A stretch of 64,000 bases of DNA. Origin: Glycine soja (Eukaryota; Streptophyta; Magnoliopsida; Fabales; Fabaceae). This document shows, in pieces, positions 23,060-34,480 of this stretch (positions are counted from its first letter, which is position 1; every line of letters starts with the position of its first letter). The notes below the pieces were generated by a model. The model saw only the letters and a list, made by a program, of their open reading frames with translations. It had not been told where the DNA came from and ran no database searches. The stretch is from positions 4,607,657 to 4,671,656 of the forward strand of contig NC_041020.1 in assembly GCF_004193775.1 (NCBI RefSeq), in the 5' to 3' direction. The position numbers and the translations under genes are program-made.

Positions 23060-24200
23060 AAGGAAAAGCAAAAAGAATGACACACTCACATGAAAAGTGC
23101 CAATCACGATCATAAATATGATAGTGAAAGGCTATCAATATTGGCACCTTGACATCTGTTTCCATGCTAGTATCATCCTCTATTAAAAGAAAAAAATTAC
23201 AACAATATAAATAGCCTTTTAATTTCTGAAGAATAGAATAGTTGCTCAATAGAATAATTTTAAGGTTCAAACATAAATCTTTCAAAGACAATATACACAA
23301 TAACCAACAAATTGATAGAGACTTGGAATAGTTTTAGTGTAAGCCAATTTTGCATGCCTTCTATAATAATTATGTTTTTAAGAACAAGAAAAACAAACTC
23401 GTGTTACGGCTTTTCTGTTGAATGGAACCAAATTCAATCGTAAAACAGTTAATGTCTCTTACAAATATAGCAAGAAATCTTCTACTTGTCTAAACCAAAT
23501 TGAACAAAAATAATTGCAGAAAACACAGTCTAAGGTTATAAAAGCATGCTAATTTGCAAAACAAATATAGGGAATATACTCTTGAATTGACATATTTTAT
23601 GCTTTCATCACATTGGTTATATCCCCAAGCTGCTAAAAAATTGTGACGTGCAAAACAAATGAAACCTATTTGCCTTTTCTTCAACCTTGATTTTCTTTTG
23701 CAAATTGTAGAAGAAAAAAATGGGCATGGTGAGAATATTCATAAAAGAAAGTGAAAAGGTAATATTAATCAACTTAATTTCATTCATAAACATGTCGAAG
23801 CATACCCTTTGCAAAGTTGGTTCCCCATCTTGAATTATGTGATTGGCATAAATGGAAAACATGAATTTCCAGACACAAAAGAGATTTTGAGTGAAAAGTC
23901 ACTTTTTAAGAGATAGAGGGAGATGAAAGGATTTTAAGAACTGTAGGTGTAGAAAAAAATTGTACCTCTGCGCCACCGGCCACCGCAAAACGTGAAAATG
24001 CCAATGCCTTCTTCTCCTTCTTCATGGTTGTCGGAAACATCTTGGGCTATGTCCCAGGCTCTTAAAGCGGCCTCCACAATGTCTTCCCTTTCACTAAAAC
24101 AGAAGCCTGTGACGTTTACTACGCAAATTTGAAGAGTTGTTTTTTTCCTTTCCATCGTGTTTCTTCTCACTCTCTCCATAATTACCTTGACCTACGTGAA
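23060..24200 (-). pseudogene. Unidentified exon-like pieces inside CACTA-1
   Basis: On the minus strand, 24179-23968 encodes [32 protein letters not shown] and [17 protein letters not shown], ending at a GT donor. A piece near 23865-23815 contains ANHIIQDGEPTLQR before a GTATGC donor. Another at 23180-23085 follows an AG acceptor and reads [20 protein letters not shown] and IYDRDWHF, ending at GTGAGT. They look like exons captured by the CACTA element, but I do not recognise the protein. They may or may not belong to the same source gene as the AASDH-like exons at 4.7-6.2 kb. Confidence 0.4.
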
Positions 24201-24624
24201 TGAGAAAATGGTGTCGTCAGAGAAAATGCTGATGAGTTCTGTGAACGAGGATGGGTCCCATGGGGGCATGCCATGCTTTAGGCAGTTATTCGATGTGTTA
24301 CGTGGAAATCGATTTCTGTGGCGGATGACGGCGGCACACAGTGGCCAGAAATCACCTTATGGCTGCAAAGACTAAAATTAGAGGAGTTTTGTTGCGGACA
24401 TGGAGAGGTGACGATTGATGGTGGTGGTTTTGTGGTTCATGACCGAAAAAAGGAAGGGAAACAATCTTAGGGTTTATGAAAGAGCAGAAAGTGAGAACCA
24501 AAGGAGTGAGACGGAGACCGATAAACGAGTGAGTCGAAGAATGAGAAACAAGAGAGGAGACAGAGAGGGAGAATGAGAAACTAGAGAGGAGACATAGAGA
24601 GAGAGGGAGAGTTAAAAATTAAAA

Positions 24625-24850
24625 ACACTAACTTTTAAGACGATTTTACGAAAACCGTCATGGAATGACAACCATTCTAAGACGACTTTCACGAAACCAT
24701 CATAGAACAGTAGTTTTCAAGACGATTTTTGTAAAACCTTCTTCGTTGAACAATCTCGTATTTATAAAATTATCACCGCGTGACATTCTAAGACAGTTTC
24801 GCATAACCGTCTTAAAATGTGTATAGTAAAAAATAATTTTTTTAGTAGTG
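24625..24850. repeat. Right subterminal repeats and TIR of CACTA-1
   Basis: Units such as TTTTAAGACGATTTTACG and ACCGTCATGGAATG / CATTCTAAGACG alternate in orientation up to the terminal TTTAGTAGTG. They match the motif family at 3420-3905. Confidence 0.85.
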
Positions 24851-27800
24851 TCATTATAAAAATATAAAACTTTAATTAGGTCTAACTAAATATATAAAAC
24901 CAAAAACATTTTTCATTAATTTTATTACCTATGTCAAACATGGAACATTGTGATCTCGATTTAATTAATATGTACCAAACAAAAAACATTGTGATCTAGC
25001 AAAATATACTAAGCATTTTATTGATTTTTATGCTAAGGCACACAAAATGTTGCGGCACAAGCACAATATGCAATGGCTTGAGTGCAACTTACATAAAGTA
25101 TGTGGTGTCGTATTTTCATGCCAAACAAAACAAAAATCGTAAAATTATAATTTTTTTCATCTTTCATCTACATCATTTTTAATCTTTGAGGGCTTGGTGA
25201 ACTAATTAACATGTTTGTGCAGTTGTGTGCTGTTTGTAGTTTTTTTTATAAAATATTTATTGCATTAAACAAATAATTAGACAATGCATGGACCCCATAA
25301 GTAATCATGCACAAGTAAACTCGTCTATGAGGGCATGCTATATATATATGATTGGAATTAAACACCCGTGAAGATAATGACTTGCTAGAATCTGACAAGT
25401 AGTTGGGCTTATAATGTGTGCCTTTTCAAAGTTAACTATCCCCTTTCCCACATAGCTCCTCCCCTATATATTTCATTAAAATAAAACTCAATTTTCGCGT
25501 CTCATACTATAAATTAACTTTCTGCAAGAAACAAATTTGATGTACACAAAGCAATCATGATACTATATCAAAACTACAAAAATGAAAGAAAAAAAAAAGA
25601 AGAGAAAAACGAAAAGTAACTACTTCAACGAGTAATGACAAATCATAAGGCAATTACAACAATATTTAGTAAATAAGTTACATTTCGTTTGTGTTTTATG
25701 AGAAATATTTTGAAGCATGCTTAATGTTGAGAATCAAGACTATTTAAAAACAAAGCTTCTAAATAATTAACAATAACATAGTATCAAAGTTCCAAATAAG
25801 AAAAATGATAATTGATAAATCAAGTGAGTATTGGCTTGAGGCACAGACCACAAGTTTTAGTGTCTTCTAGATGTAATTGTAAAGGATACTTTCGACAACC
25901 GTAGCCACCCATTTATGGTGAAGTGTTAATTTTCTTATTTTTATCGCCCGTTATTTTTTATTTACTTTATTTAAGAAATATTAAACAATATTTATTGAAT
26001 CTCTGTCTTATTATGCTTTGTGCTAAATAAAATGATATTTTGGTGTTAATCACATGACTCGTGCTATATAGGTTGTGTGATTCTTTTGAAAATCTTTAAG
26101 TTAACAGCAAGACTTGTCAGCATTTGCAGTTCTTCTGACTTTCGAGTCTTGAATAAATCACATAAGTTGGGGCAGTCTGTTTGGAAATTCAATGTCGATA
26201 ATTAGTTAATTGCTTATGTATTGTCATATCTATATATTTGTAGATTTCAAGTATTCACCTTGGTTATTATCATATTCTTAAATGAGTATTTTATTTTTGT
26301 TACTGTCTCTGTATATGATATATCCTTTTTAAGTATATACAACTTGGAAGCAATATTCTTGTTTAGAGCTTGTCTTCCATACTGTAAGAAGGTGATTCCA
26401 TGCAATCAAACAAAATAATAGCAGTAAATTATTCGTTGACAAAAAAATAAAATAAATATGAGTTATAATTCAGTACTGAAGAATTTGAAGTTACATATAG
26501 GGATAGAAATCAGAGGCAAATATAATATAATTCTATAAAAAAAGTCTGAGGATTCGTACATATAATCGAAAAAATAAACAGCATATATATCTAATAACAT
26601 TACTGTAATCACAAATATGTTAAGATAATATGAAAATAAAGAAGTAATAGGAACACACTTTATAATACATTTTTTTAATATATTACTCTAATTGATTAAA
26701 TTTTATTAAAAATTATAAAATTAGAAATAAAAATCATCAAAAATGATATGAGACTTATCAAATTTTATCATTTTAATAATTTTTAATCAATAAAAAAAAT
26801 GTGTTTGAAAAAGTGCATTTAAGAACGTTTTCCTAGCATTTCAGTATAAAAATTTATACATAAAATTCAAATATACATGTAACCATCACTTAATAAAAGA
26901 ACCCTGTAATATTAATTTGTCCATAATATAACGGGCTCGATTATCAATACATATATAACTGAATCTTCTTCTCACTCTAGTTGCCTGTTTGTTGAAAAGT
27001 GATTATTTTCATTTTTTAATTCTCTCATCAACAAACAATATATTCAAAATCAATTCATAAAAAAAAAAAAGAATTCATACAGAGATTAACAACTTGTTAC
27101 GTTCATATTTGAAGAATAATTTACCTAGTCGAAAAATTTTGTGTTCGATTTTTAATAATGTAAAAAACTTTAATTTTGAGCCTTATGTCTCTCCAATAAA
27201 AAGAAAATAAATTCATTGGAAGTTGAAATCCACTTATTGCACAGTTTTTTTAACTCCATGTCAGAATATCCGTCATAAACTCTTTAAAACTATCATAATT
27301 TATATATTATTGTCACATGCAGCATCACATCCTAACACAGTTCATTAGTTTGTCTAAACTATATTAGCCTCCGACATCTAGAACTTCAAAGGTGTCATGC
27401 TAAGCATTGTCGTGGCTCTTACTGTGACTCCAGCAAAGACATAATTTCCTACGTGTTTGTCATCAGTGATGTCAAATGTCCTTCTCACAGATTATGTGGT
27501 TACTTTCTTAGTCTCGTGAACCAACAGGACCAACCTTCCTTTGGCATTTCACACACCAACAAAGGAACAAAAATCCAAGCAAATTTTCTTGTTTTATTAT
27601 ACTATTCACTATGTATTATTATATTAGTTTTATGCATCCATTATTATCTTTTAAATAAGATTTGTTTATCTTGGAAATCATACAGAAACCAAAGGGCTTA
27701 TCTTTATCTAACTTGTGCACCCCCACCAAAGTTGTGTTCTGTGGTGTTAAACCAAACCCAAAAGCAATTTTCTTCGCAGTTAATGGTGGTTTTTTCATGA

Positions 27801-27900
27801 TTGCACGAATAGCCTTTTCTTGGGTCTGGCTATTGTTTTCAGTTGTCTTTATCATAGAGAGCAAGAGAGTACAAAGGACAGTTAAAGAGGAATAAGAGCA
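24851..27900. other. AT-rich intergenic region upstream of the first proline-rich gene
   Basis: No coding region, RNA gene or element terminus was recognised. The sequence is strongly AT-rich with A- and T-runs. The part after about 27400 probably includes promoter sequence of the gene at 28004. Confidence 0.6.
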
Positions 27901-27926
27901 TATAATTGAATAGTGTGTGAGCCTCT

Positions 27927-27937
27927 TTATTTATTTG
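27927..27937 (+). promoter_or_regulatory. TATA-like box of the first proline-rich gene
   Basis: TTTATTTATTT lies about 70 bases before the ATG at 28004. The paralogue at 38906 has TATTTATA at a very similar distance, which supports the assignment. Confidence 0.45.
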
Positions 27938-28003
27938 GAAGCACAAACACCAATTGGCCTTCACTCATAGACAATTTCTGAAACATTGAACCTTAGAATT
28001 ATA

Positions 28004-29133
28004 ATGTCTTGGTTCCTTGTAATTCTGTTTCTCAGCATCACACATGGTAGTGCTTCAGAGACTAGCCATGACAAGAAACTTCCTTCTGCTGTTGTGGTTG
28101 GCACTGTTTTTTGTGATACATGTTCTCAACAGGAATTCACCATTGGAAGCCATTTCATTTCAGGTCCATTTTGCTTCCCTTATTGATAACATAGTTCAGT
28201 TTCAAATCACATCATATCATATCCATTCAGGTGTTATTTGAACTTTGTGACTTTGTTCTGTCCTGTGCAGGTGCCTCAGTAGCTGTGGAATGCAAAGATG
28301 GAAATTCAATTCCAAGATTCAAGAAAGAAGTAAAGACAGATGAATATGGTGAATTCAAACTGCAGCTACCATTCAAAGTGAGGAAACATGTGAGGAGAAT
28401 CAAGGGATGCACTTTCAAGTTGTTAAGTAGCACTGACCCTCATTGTTCTGTGGCCTCAATTTCCACCTTTTCTACAGTGAGTCTCAAGACAAGAAAACAA
28501 GGAGAACTCATATTCTCAGCTGGATTCTTCTCATTCAAGCCTATAGAAAAGCCCAACTTTTGTAACAAAAAACAAGATGAATTTTTTCCAAATACATACC
28601 CATCAAAACCTACCCCAGAGAAGACTAAAGTGTTCAAAACCAATCCAACAACCAAAATTTCAGACAAATCTCAATCAGATAATAAATTTTTAGCTGAAGA
28701 TTTCTTTTTTCCTCCAAACCCATTTTTCCCACCACCATTGGTCCCTAACCCATTTCAGCCTCCTCCCCTCATTCCAAACCCTTTTCAGCCACCTCCTCTT
28801 ATTCCTAACCCATTTCAACCACCAAGCCCACCACTCATTCCAAACCCATTCCAGCCACCAAGCCCACCACCACTCATCCCTAACCCATTCCAGCCCCCTC
28901 CAAGCCCACCAACTCTCTTCCCTAACCCATTCCAGCCCCCTCCAAGCCCACCACCCTCTTTGTTTCCTCCTTTTCCACCATTAGTAATACCAGGTTTGAC
29001 TCCATCACCACCACCACCTCCACCAACAAAACCAATTTTCCCTCCTTTCCCTCCACTATTCCCACCTCTATTCCCTCCACCTCATAGCCCTGGCACACCC
29101 CCTGCTTCAGCTTCTATGAACACTTCTCCTTGA
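28004..29133 (+). CDS. Secreted proline-rich protein, Ole e 1/extensin-like family (copy 1)
   Basis: Two exons, 28004-28163 and 28271-29133, joined through a GT..AG intron within SHFISG|ASVAVEC, give 340 residues. ATG 28004 is chosen because MSWFLVILFLSITHGSASE is a good signal peptide; there is no ATG upstream in frame. Residues 25-150 form an Ole e 1-type domain (VVVGTVFCDTC, VAVECKDG, YGEFKLQLPF, GCTFKL, PHCS) with paired cysteines. The rest is a proline-rich tail of PNPFQPPP(L/S) units, so the product is probably a cell-wall protein. No frameshifts or stops. A paralogue lies 10 kb downstream in the same orientation. Expression site and exact function cannot be told. Confidence 0.88.
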
Positions 29134-29653
29134 TTAGATATCGGATACTAGCTACTTTATATAAATTTCTCAATAAATATTTACAGAAAAAGATAATAAA
29201 AAGAATCAAAAGAGGTAATTTTGCCTTATGACTTCATTATTTTCTTCTTTTTATGAATATTTATTGAGAGAATTATCCGAATTAGTTTTATATCGTGTAC
29301 AACTTATTTACTTTTGTTACAAGTTCAGATATATACGTATATATGCTATGATATAGATAGCTAAACATAGGATGGATATGACATTGTTGCTGTATTAGTA
29401 ATTTTACTAATAAATATGAGGATATGGACATCTTAGAGCTTCAATCTTGTAAATTTCTGTTACTTTTGTAGTTTGTATCGTTGAATTGTTCTGGAAATGC
29501 TCACTTATAATTGTGATTTGATTATATTTCGGTTGAATCTTGTAAATTTCTTTTACTTATGTAGTTTGTATCTTTGAATTTTTATGGAAATGCTCACTTA
29601 TATAATAACGTGGACGATTAAGTTTGCATTTGGTTTGGCGTTTGACAAATAGT
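29134..29653. repeat. Downstream region with an imperfect ~92-bp direct duplication
   Basis: TCTTGTAAATTTCTGTTACT...GAAATGCTCACTTAT at 29446-29510 is repeated at 29538-29602 with a few changes. This is the 3' flank of the proline-rich gene; the first part is probably its 3' untranslated region. Confidence 0.7.
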
Positions 29654-30240
29654 CACTACTGGAAAAATTGCGTTTAACGACGGTGGAAGAAGCACTTCAA
29701 AGACGGTGGAAGCACGTCTTTAAAGTTGACGTCGTTGTTTACGCTGAAACCTTCAACGACGGGCACGAAACACCGTTTTGAATGAAGTCCCGAAGCAAGT
29801 CGTTGGTTACGCAGCAACAATGTGGAGAAAATAAATGCCTACATCGGTCCTTTACCCGGCAACGTCGTAGAAACAGGTGGTTTCTAAGTCGTTCCTGTGA
29901 AACAAACGACCTTAATTACAGCATGCATCAACGTCGTTTTTGCAATTCAAAACGACTTAAAAACAACACACATCAACATCATTTCAGTGTCCCGGCAACG
30001 TCGTAGAAACAGGTGGTTTCTAAGTCGTTCCTGTGAAACAAGCGACCTTAATTACGGCATGTATCAACGTCGTTTCTGCACTTCAAAACGACTTAAAAAC
30101 AGCACGCATCAACGTCATTTCAGTGAAACAAACGACTTAAAAAGCCAATCCTTTAACATCGTTGCTTCAGTCCAAAAGACATGAAAGTGCAGCCTTTAAC
30201 GTCAGTGCACCAGGTGAGCTCCGATGTAGAATTCTGTATA
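29654..30240. mobile_element. CACTA-like left end with 136-bp tandem repeat
   Basis: CACTACTGGAAAAATTGCG at 29654 has the form of a CACTA terminus and is followed by AACGACG / CGTCGTT motifs in both orientations. A unit starting CCCGGCAACGTCGTAGAAAC is present twice in tandem (29855-29990 and 29991-30126), 136 bp each, with about ten differences. The matching right end was not found; the CACTA end at 33228 has a different subterminal motif, so it is not the partner. Confidence 0.6.
29855..30126. repeat. Two 136-bp tandem units with CGTCGTTT motifs
   Basis: Each unit holds CGTCGTAG, AAGTCGTTCCTG, CAACGTCGTTT and AAAACGACTT, so each contains inverted pairs of the AAACGAC motif. Confidence 0.85.
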
Positions 30241-30644
30241 ATTTTTTTTATATATAAATATAATAAAAAATAACTAATTATATTTAAAAGTTATTCTTTA
30301 TATTAATATTCCAAATTCATCTTATTTCTATGAGAAGCAGGTTGGAAGAGCAAAAATATAATATATGTATATTAATCTCAGTACCAGAGGTACTAATGAT
30401 ACAAATTAGGACAGCAGACATAAGGTTCCAGTTCAGACTTGATGTAGTCTTCATCGGAACCAATGTCTGGGTACAAAAGAAGCCTATCGTGTATGTGTGA
30501 CCTACATTTCTTTCCTCAGCTAATACATAAAACCTGATCTAAGATTACTGGACCAGTGATTATAGTTTGTGTCAAAGTCGTTCTCAAAGCTTCTAAGAAA
30601 TTTCTCAAAGCTTCAAAAAACCTGATAGCAAAAGAAGTGTCTTA

Positions 30645-31024
30645 AAACAGTGGAGCAAAGAGTATGGGAATATTAGTGTTAAGAGGATTCAGAATATTCA
30701 GCAGAAGCTAAATGAAGTGGAAGATTTAGCCTCTAATAGAATTTTGTCCGAGGATGAGCTTAAGGCTAAGAAATCCTTACAGTAAGATCTGTGGGATGCT
30801 TCAAATGCCTATGAATCTCTATTGAGGCAAAAATCTATAGCCAAGTGGTTAAAAGAAGGTGATTGCAACACAGCTTATTTCCACAAAGTCATAAATTTCA
30901 GAAGAAATTACAATGCTCTCCAAGGAATTCTCATTGATGGTGTGTGGGTTCAGCAACCTAATGTAGTGAAGAACGAAGCTGTTAATTTCTTCCTCAAGAG
31001 ATTCACTGAACAACATTTTTCCAG
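30645..31024 (+). pseudogene. LINE (L1-type) ORF2 fragment
   Basis: The translation includes LKQWSKEYGNISVKRIQNIQ, then [39 protein letters not shown] and [13 protein letters not shown], typical of the stretch between endonuclease and reverse transcriptase in plant LINE ORF2. One stop (CAG followed by TAA) lies near 30783. The endonuclease, the catalytic RT core and the LINE 3' end with its poly-A are absent. It runs without a gap into a DREB2 coding sequence in the same frame. Confidence 0.75.
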
Positions 31025-31028
31025 AACC

Positions 31029-31877
31029 ATGGATACTTGCAAGAAGTCCCCTTTGAAGCCATGGAAGAAAGGGCCAACAAGGGGGAAAGGCGGGCCCCAG
31101 AACGCCTGCTGTGAGTACCGAGGCGTTCGACAGCAAACTTGGGGCAAATGGGTTGCTGAGATAAGAGAGCCAAAGAAGAGAACCAGGCTCTAGCTTGGTT
31201 CTTTTGCCACAGCTGAAGAAGCTGCCATGGCTTATGATGAGGCTGCAAGGAGACTCTATGGTCCAGATGCATACCTTAATCTCCCCCACCTGCAACCCAG
31301 GTCCACTTCAACTATCACGTTAGGAAAGTTAAAATGGTTCCCTTCCAAGAACTTCATTTCAATGTTTTCTTCCTATGGATTACTCAATGTAAATGCTCAA
31401 CCTAGTGTTCATTTAATCCATCAGAGGCTGCAAGAGCTTAAGCGAAATTCAGTTGTGAGTCAATCCTCATCTAGTTCATCCGATGATCCAAAGGCAGAAA
31501 TTCAGAATGTAGACAGCAAAAATCACGGAGAAGATGAAAATCCTCCAAAAGATGTTCAAACATCATCAGAAGAGGTGCTTGGAGATCTTCAGGAGAAACC
31601 CCAAATAGACCTCCATGAGTTTCTTCAACAGATGGGAATACTTAAAGAAGAAAGATAGTCAGAAAGAACTGATAGCTCAAGAAGTTCAACAGTGCGTGAA
31701 GCTGTGTTGACAGATGACTGTGATCATTTGGGAGGGTTTTCTGACAAGAGTGTAAACTGGGAGGCATTGATTGAGATGCATGGACTTGCGGGTATTCAGG
31801 AATCAGAAGTCACTCAGCTTGAAGCATACGAGCCAAATGATGATCTAACTTTCTCAACTTCCATTTGGAACTTTTAA
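31029..31877 (+). pseudogene. DREB2-type AP2/ERF transcription factor retrocopy
   Basis: One uninterrupted frame of 283 codons from ATG 31029 to TAA 31877, broken only by TAG at 31191 (where WLG is expected after RTRL) and TAG at 31656. The N-terminus [19 protein letters not shown] is the DREB2 basic region. The AP2 domain ([20 protein letters not shown] to [18 protein letters not shown]) is at about residues 28-88. An acidic C-terminus follows, ending DDLTFSTSIWNF. There are no introns, and 3'-UTR-like sequence follows to about 32150. Only the two nonsense changes prevent a full product, so the copy is fairly young. No poly-A tract or TSD was identified. Confidence 0.8.
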
Positions 31878-32150
31878 TAAACTTAGCATATAAGTCTAAG
31901 CAATAGATCACAAGGTTTTGGTTATCCAACTACTCTAGTCCTATATATGTCTGCAGCATTTCAATCTGTCGGCAACACTGTAAGAGTAAGAAAGTAGCTA
32001 GAATAGAAGACTACTAGTGAGAAAGAAGGTTATTTCAGTAGTTGTGACAGCAAATGGAGAAAATAATATCAGTCTGCGTATTATTAGCAATTTAGGGAAT
32101 TGTTAACTTTTAGCTTTCTTCTGTTACCTCCTCCTTATGCTTTGTTATCA
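31878..32150 (+). other. Probable 3' untranslated region of the DREB2 retrocopy
   Basis: Non-coding, T-rich sequence continues directly from the DREB2 stop. It ends at or before 32152, where TAGGGGTGTCAAAATGG, a motif resembling a hAT-type element end, begins. Confidence 0.4.
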
Positions 32151-32151
32151 T

Positions 32152-33228
32152 AGGGGTGTCAAAATGGCTCAAACGCAATAGACTGACTCGATTAACCCAA
32201 TATAAAATACAAGTTGGACTAAAAAAATTTAAGCTCAAAAAGGGTAATATCTTAGTAAACTATATTACTTTTACACAGTGACAATAGTAGTGACAATGAA
32301 AAAGAGAGAACACCCACTGAAACAGAGACAATGGCAGTGAAAATGAGTAAACTATACTTCAAATCAACAATAGACCAAGCTTACCTCGAACCCAAATAGT
32401 GACAACGGCAGTGAGATCTAACAAAATAGCACGAAACTTGAAGCTTTCCTCGTACCTCAATCAGCAATACTGCAACTGAAGACATATTATTATTATTATC
32501 ATCAATAAAACATGAACACCCACGGAAACTTAGCATACACGAAGTTGACCTACGTACCTCGCGGAGAAAGCTTTGAGCTTTGAGCACCCACGAAACTTTC
32601 AGCACCCTAGTACCAACAGTGTATGTAGGGTTCTCTTCGAGCCACACTTTGAAGACCAGTGTAGGGGGTTCGGTGGGTTCAAGCGAGGGGTTTCCGGCAC
32701 TATTGAAAACAATGTGGGACAATGTGGGTGTCGAGGGAGCGGTTTCCGACAGAGTTCAAGCGGGAGGAAAAAGAGAAGAGCGATTTCAGGAAGGAGGAGG
32801 GCAAGGTTTTTGAGCGCGCGGGTTGTGAAATGTCAAGTTTTAACTTATAAACATAACAACATCGGTTTTTTAAGGATAACCGATGTTAACTGAATATAAA
32901 ACCGATGTTAACATCAAATAGATTACATCGGTTTTTAAAAAAACTGATGTTAACATCAACTCCTTAACATCGGCTTTCTCCAAACCGATGTTAACTCTAT
33001 GAAGTTAACATCGGTTTTTCCAAAGCCGACCATATTCATCTTAACATGATGCTAACATCGGTTTTTTAAATAACCGATGTTAACATGAAGTAGTTAACAT
33101 CGGTTTTGCTAAAACCGATGTTAAGTAACTCCATTTAATTACAAAAATGTCATCGCGCTTTCGTTAACATCGGTTTTTTAAATAACCGATGTTAATGAAG
33201 CAATGTTGAAAGCCTTTTTTTAGTAGTG
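32152..33228. mobile_element. CACTA right end with subterminal repeats (CACTA-4), left end uncertain
   Basis: The terminus ...AAGCCTTTTTTTAGTAGTG ends at 33228. Inside, 32855-33210 is an array of AACATCGGTTTT / AAACCGATGTTAAC units of the same family as at 1335 and 49615. A GC-richer stretch (32540-32830) precedes it. The left terminus was not recognised; 32152 is only where the DREB2-related sequence seems to stop. The sequence after 33228 is a gypsy LTR, so the element was inserted in or next to that LTR. Confidence 0.65.
32855..33210. repeat. Subterminal hairpin array of CACTA-4
   Basis: About six inverted pairs of TTAACATCGGTTTT and AAAACCGATGTTAA, each able to form its own stem-loop. 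Confidence 0.85.
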
Positions 33229-34269
33229 AGAGGAAAGAAGAGCTAATTAAGGAAAATAGAATAATTAAGGAAATGAGGCTAATTAAGGAAAGAATGACTA
33301 ATTAAGGAAATCAGATTAATTCAGAAGTCCACTAATCTGCACCCATAAAAGAAGAAGAGAGAAGAAGGAGAAGACACACAAAAATTCCAACAGAATATAA
33401 TTCCTTATAGAAGGCAAAGGCTAGAAAAAGGAAAAGCAAGCAATGGGAGCCATTTCTTCCCTCCATTCCCTTTCTTATCTTTTCCCCCTATACTAAATAC
33501 TTCCCTCTTACAATTATAAAGTCTCCATGACAATGACAGGCTAAACCCCATTTGTTGGGAACTTGACAGCCAACTCCTCTTGATGTAATTTATGTTCCTA
33601 TCTATTTATGAATATTACATTTGCATTATCTTTTCCTGTGCTTAATATTATTGTTTATGGCTTGATCACCCATTTGCATGGTAAGTTTTAGGGTAGCATT
33701 AGGAAATGTTATTTTCTAATAGAACTGGGAAAGAGTATCTAAATAAAGTCATCACTAGGGATAGGTTGATATTTGTTTAGTCTGTTATACATTTCTATTC
33801 TTAATGCAATTTACTATTTTAGCTCTGCAAAGGGATTTGGGAAATAAAATAGATAAATTAGGCTCTTTCATGCAGGTATCCAAAGTTAGAGTATATTAGT
33901 AGATGCAAGTGTAAATTGGAATAATTATAAATAGAGAAAAATAATTAACATTACATCAAGGAGTAGCTCTGATAAGCTAAGTTTCCAACATTCCCGTCTT
34001 TTGAATTTCCTTCTACAATATTATTGGATTTTCTCATCTTTTTTGTCTTTAATTAATTAATTAATTTAAATTCATGTTTAATTATTTTTCTTGTTTGATT
34101 TAATTTTAAGCAATTTAATTTACTGTTTTCTACAACCTTTCTAAATCTTTTTTTTAATTAAATAATCATCTACCTAAGTATAAACAAAGTCCCTGTGGAT
34201 TCGACACTCGGACTTCGATTTTAACTTTACTACTTGGGACGAATTGGTGCACTTGCCAATCCATCAACA
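33229..34269 (+). mobile_element. Gypsy-type LTR, 5'-truncated, without its internal region
   Basis: It matches 45560-46397 over most of its length, ending GGTGCACTTGCCAATCCATCAACA in both. It starts abruptly after the CACTA end and contains a CTAATTAAGGAAA repeat (33240-33310) also seen at 49560. The next bases lack the TTTTTGGCGTCGTTGTCGGGG primer region found after the other copy, so it is a solo or truncated LTR. Confidence 0.75.
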
Positions 34270-34480
34270 TTTCACTACACGCGTATTGCATATCTTTAAA
34301 GAACTAAAGCCTTAAAGGTCTACGTGGGAGAAGCATATTCAAGAAAAACTTACTGCTGAAAAGGGAAAAACTAGAAAAGTAAAGCAAGTTGAAGCCACAA
34401 GCTTTATCCACCAGGTCATTCAAGGTATTGATTCATATGATGATAAAGAAGACCAAAAAATTCTTATTGCGTACCCTACT

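Larger units (their letters stand above)
3402..24850. mobile_element. CACTA element with captured gene exons, interrupted by nested insertions (CACTA-1)
   Basis: The left terminus is CACTACTAGAAAAAATG at 3402. The right terminus ends TTTTTTTAGTAGTG at 24850. Both are flanked by the trinucleotide TCA (3399-3401 and 24851-24853), a 3-bp target-site duplication as expected for CACTA. Both ends carry the same subterminal family based on AAGACGGTTTT / AAACCGTCTTAGAATG (3420-3905 and 24625-24830). Inside, 7054-22861 is a later copia insertion, so the original element was about 5.6 kb. No transposase was found; the remaining interior holds exons of ordinary plant genes on the minus strand, making it a Pack-type, non-autonomous element. 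Confidence 0.8.

Noticed and set aside
30849..31295. 148-residue minus-strand ORF
   Set aside because: It is opposite the LINE-DREB2 fusion, which has clear family motifs on the plus strand; the minus reading has none.
29654..33228. One CACTA element from 29654 to 33228
   Set aside because: The subterminal motifs differ (AAACGAC versus AACATCGG), the termini differ (CTGGAAAAATTGCG versus CTAAAAAAAGGC), and the flanking trinucleotides do not match (AGT versus AGA).
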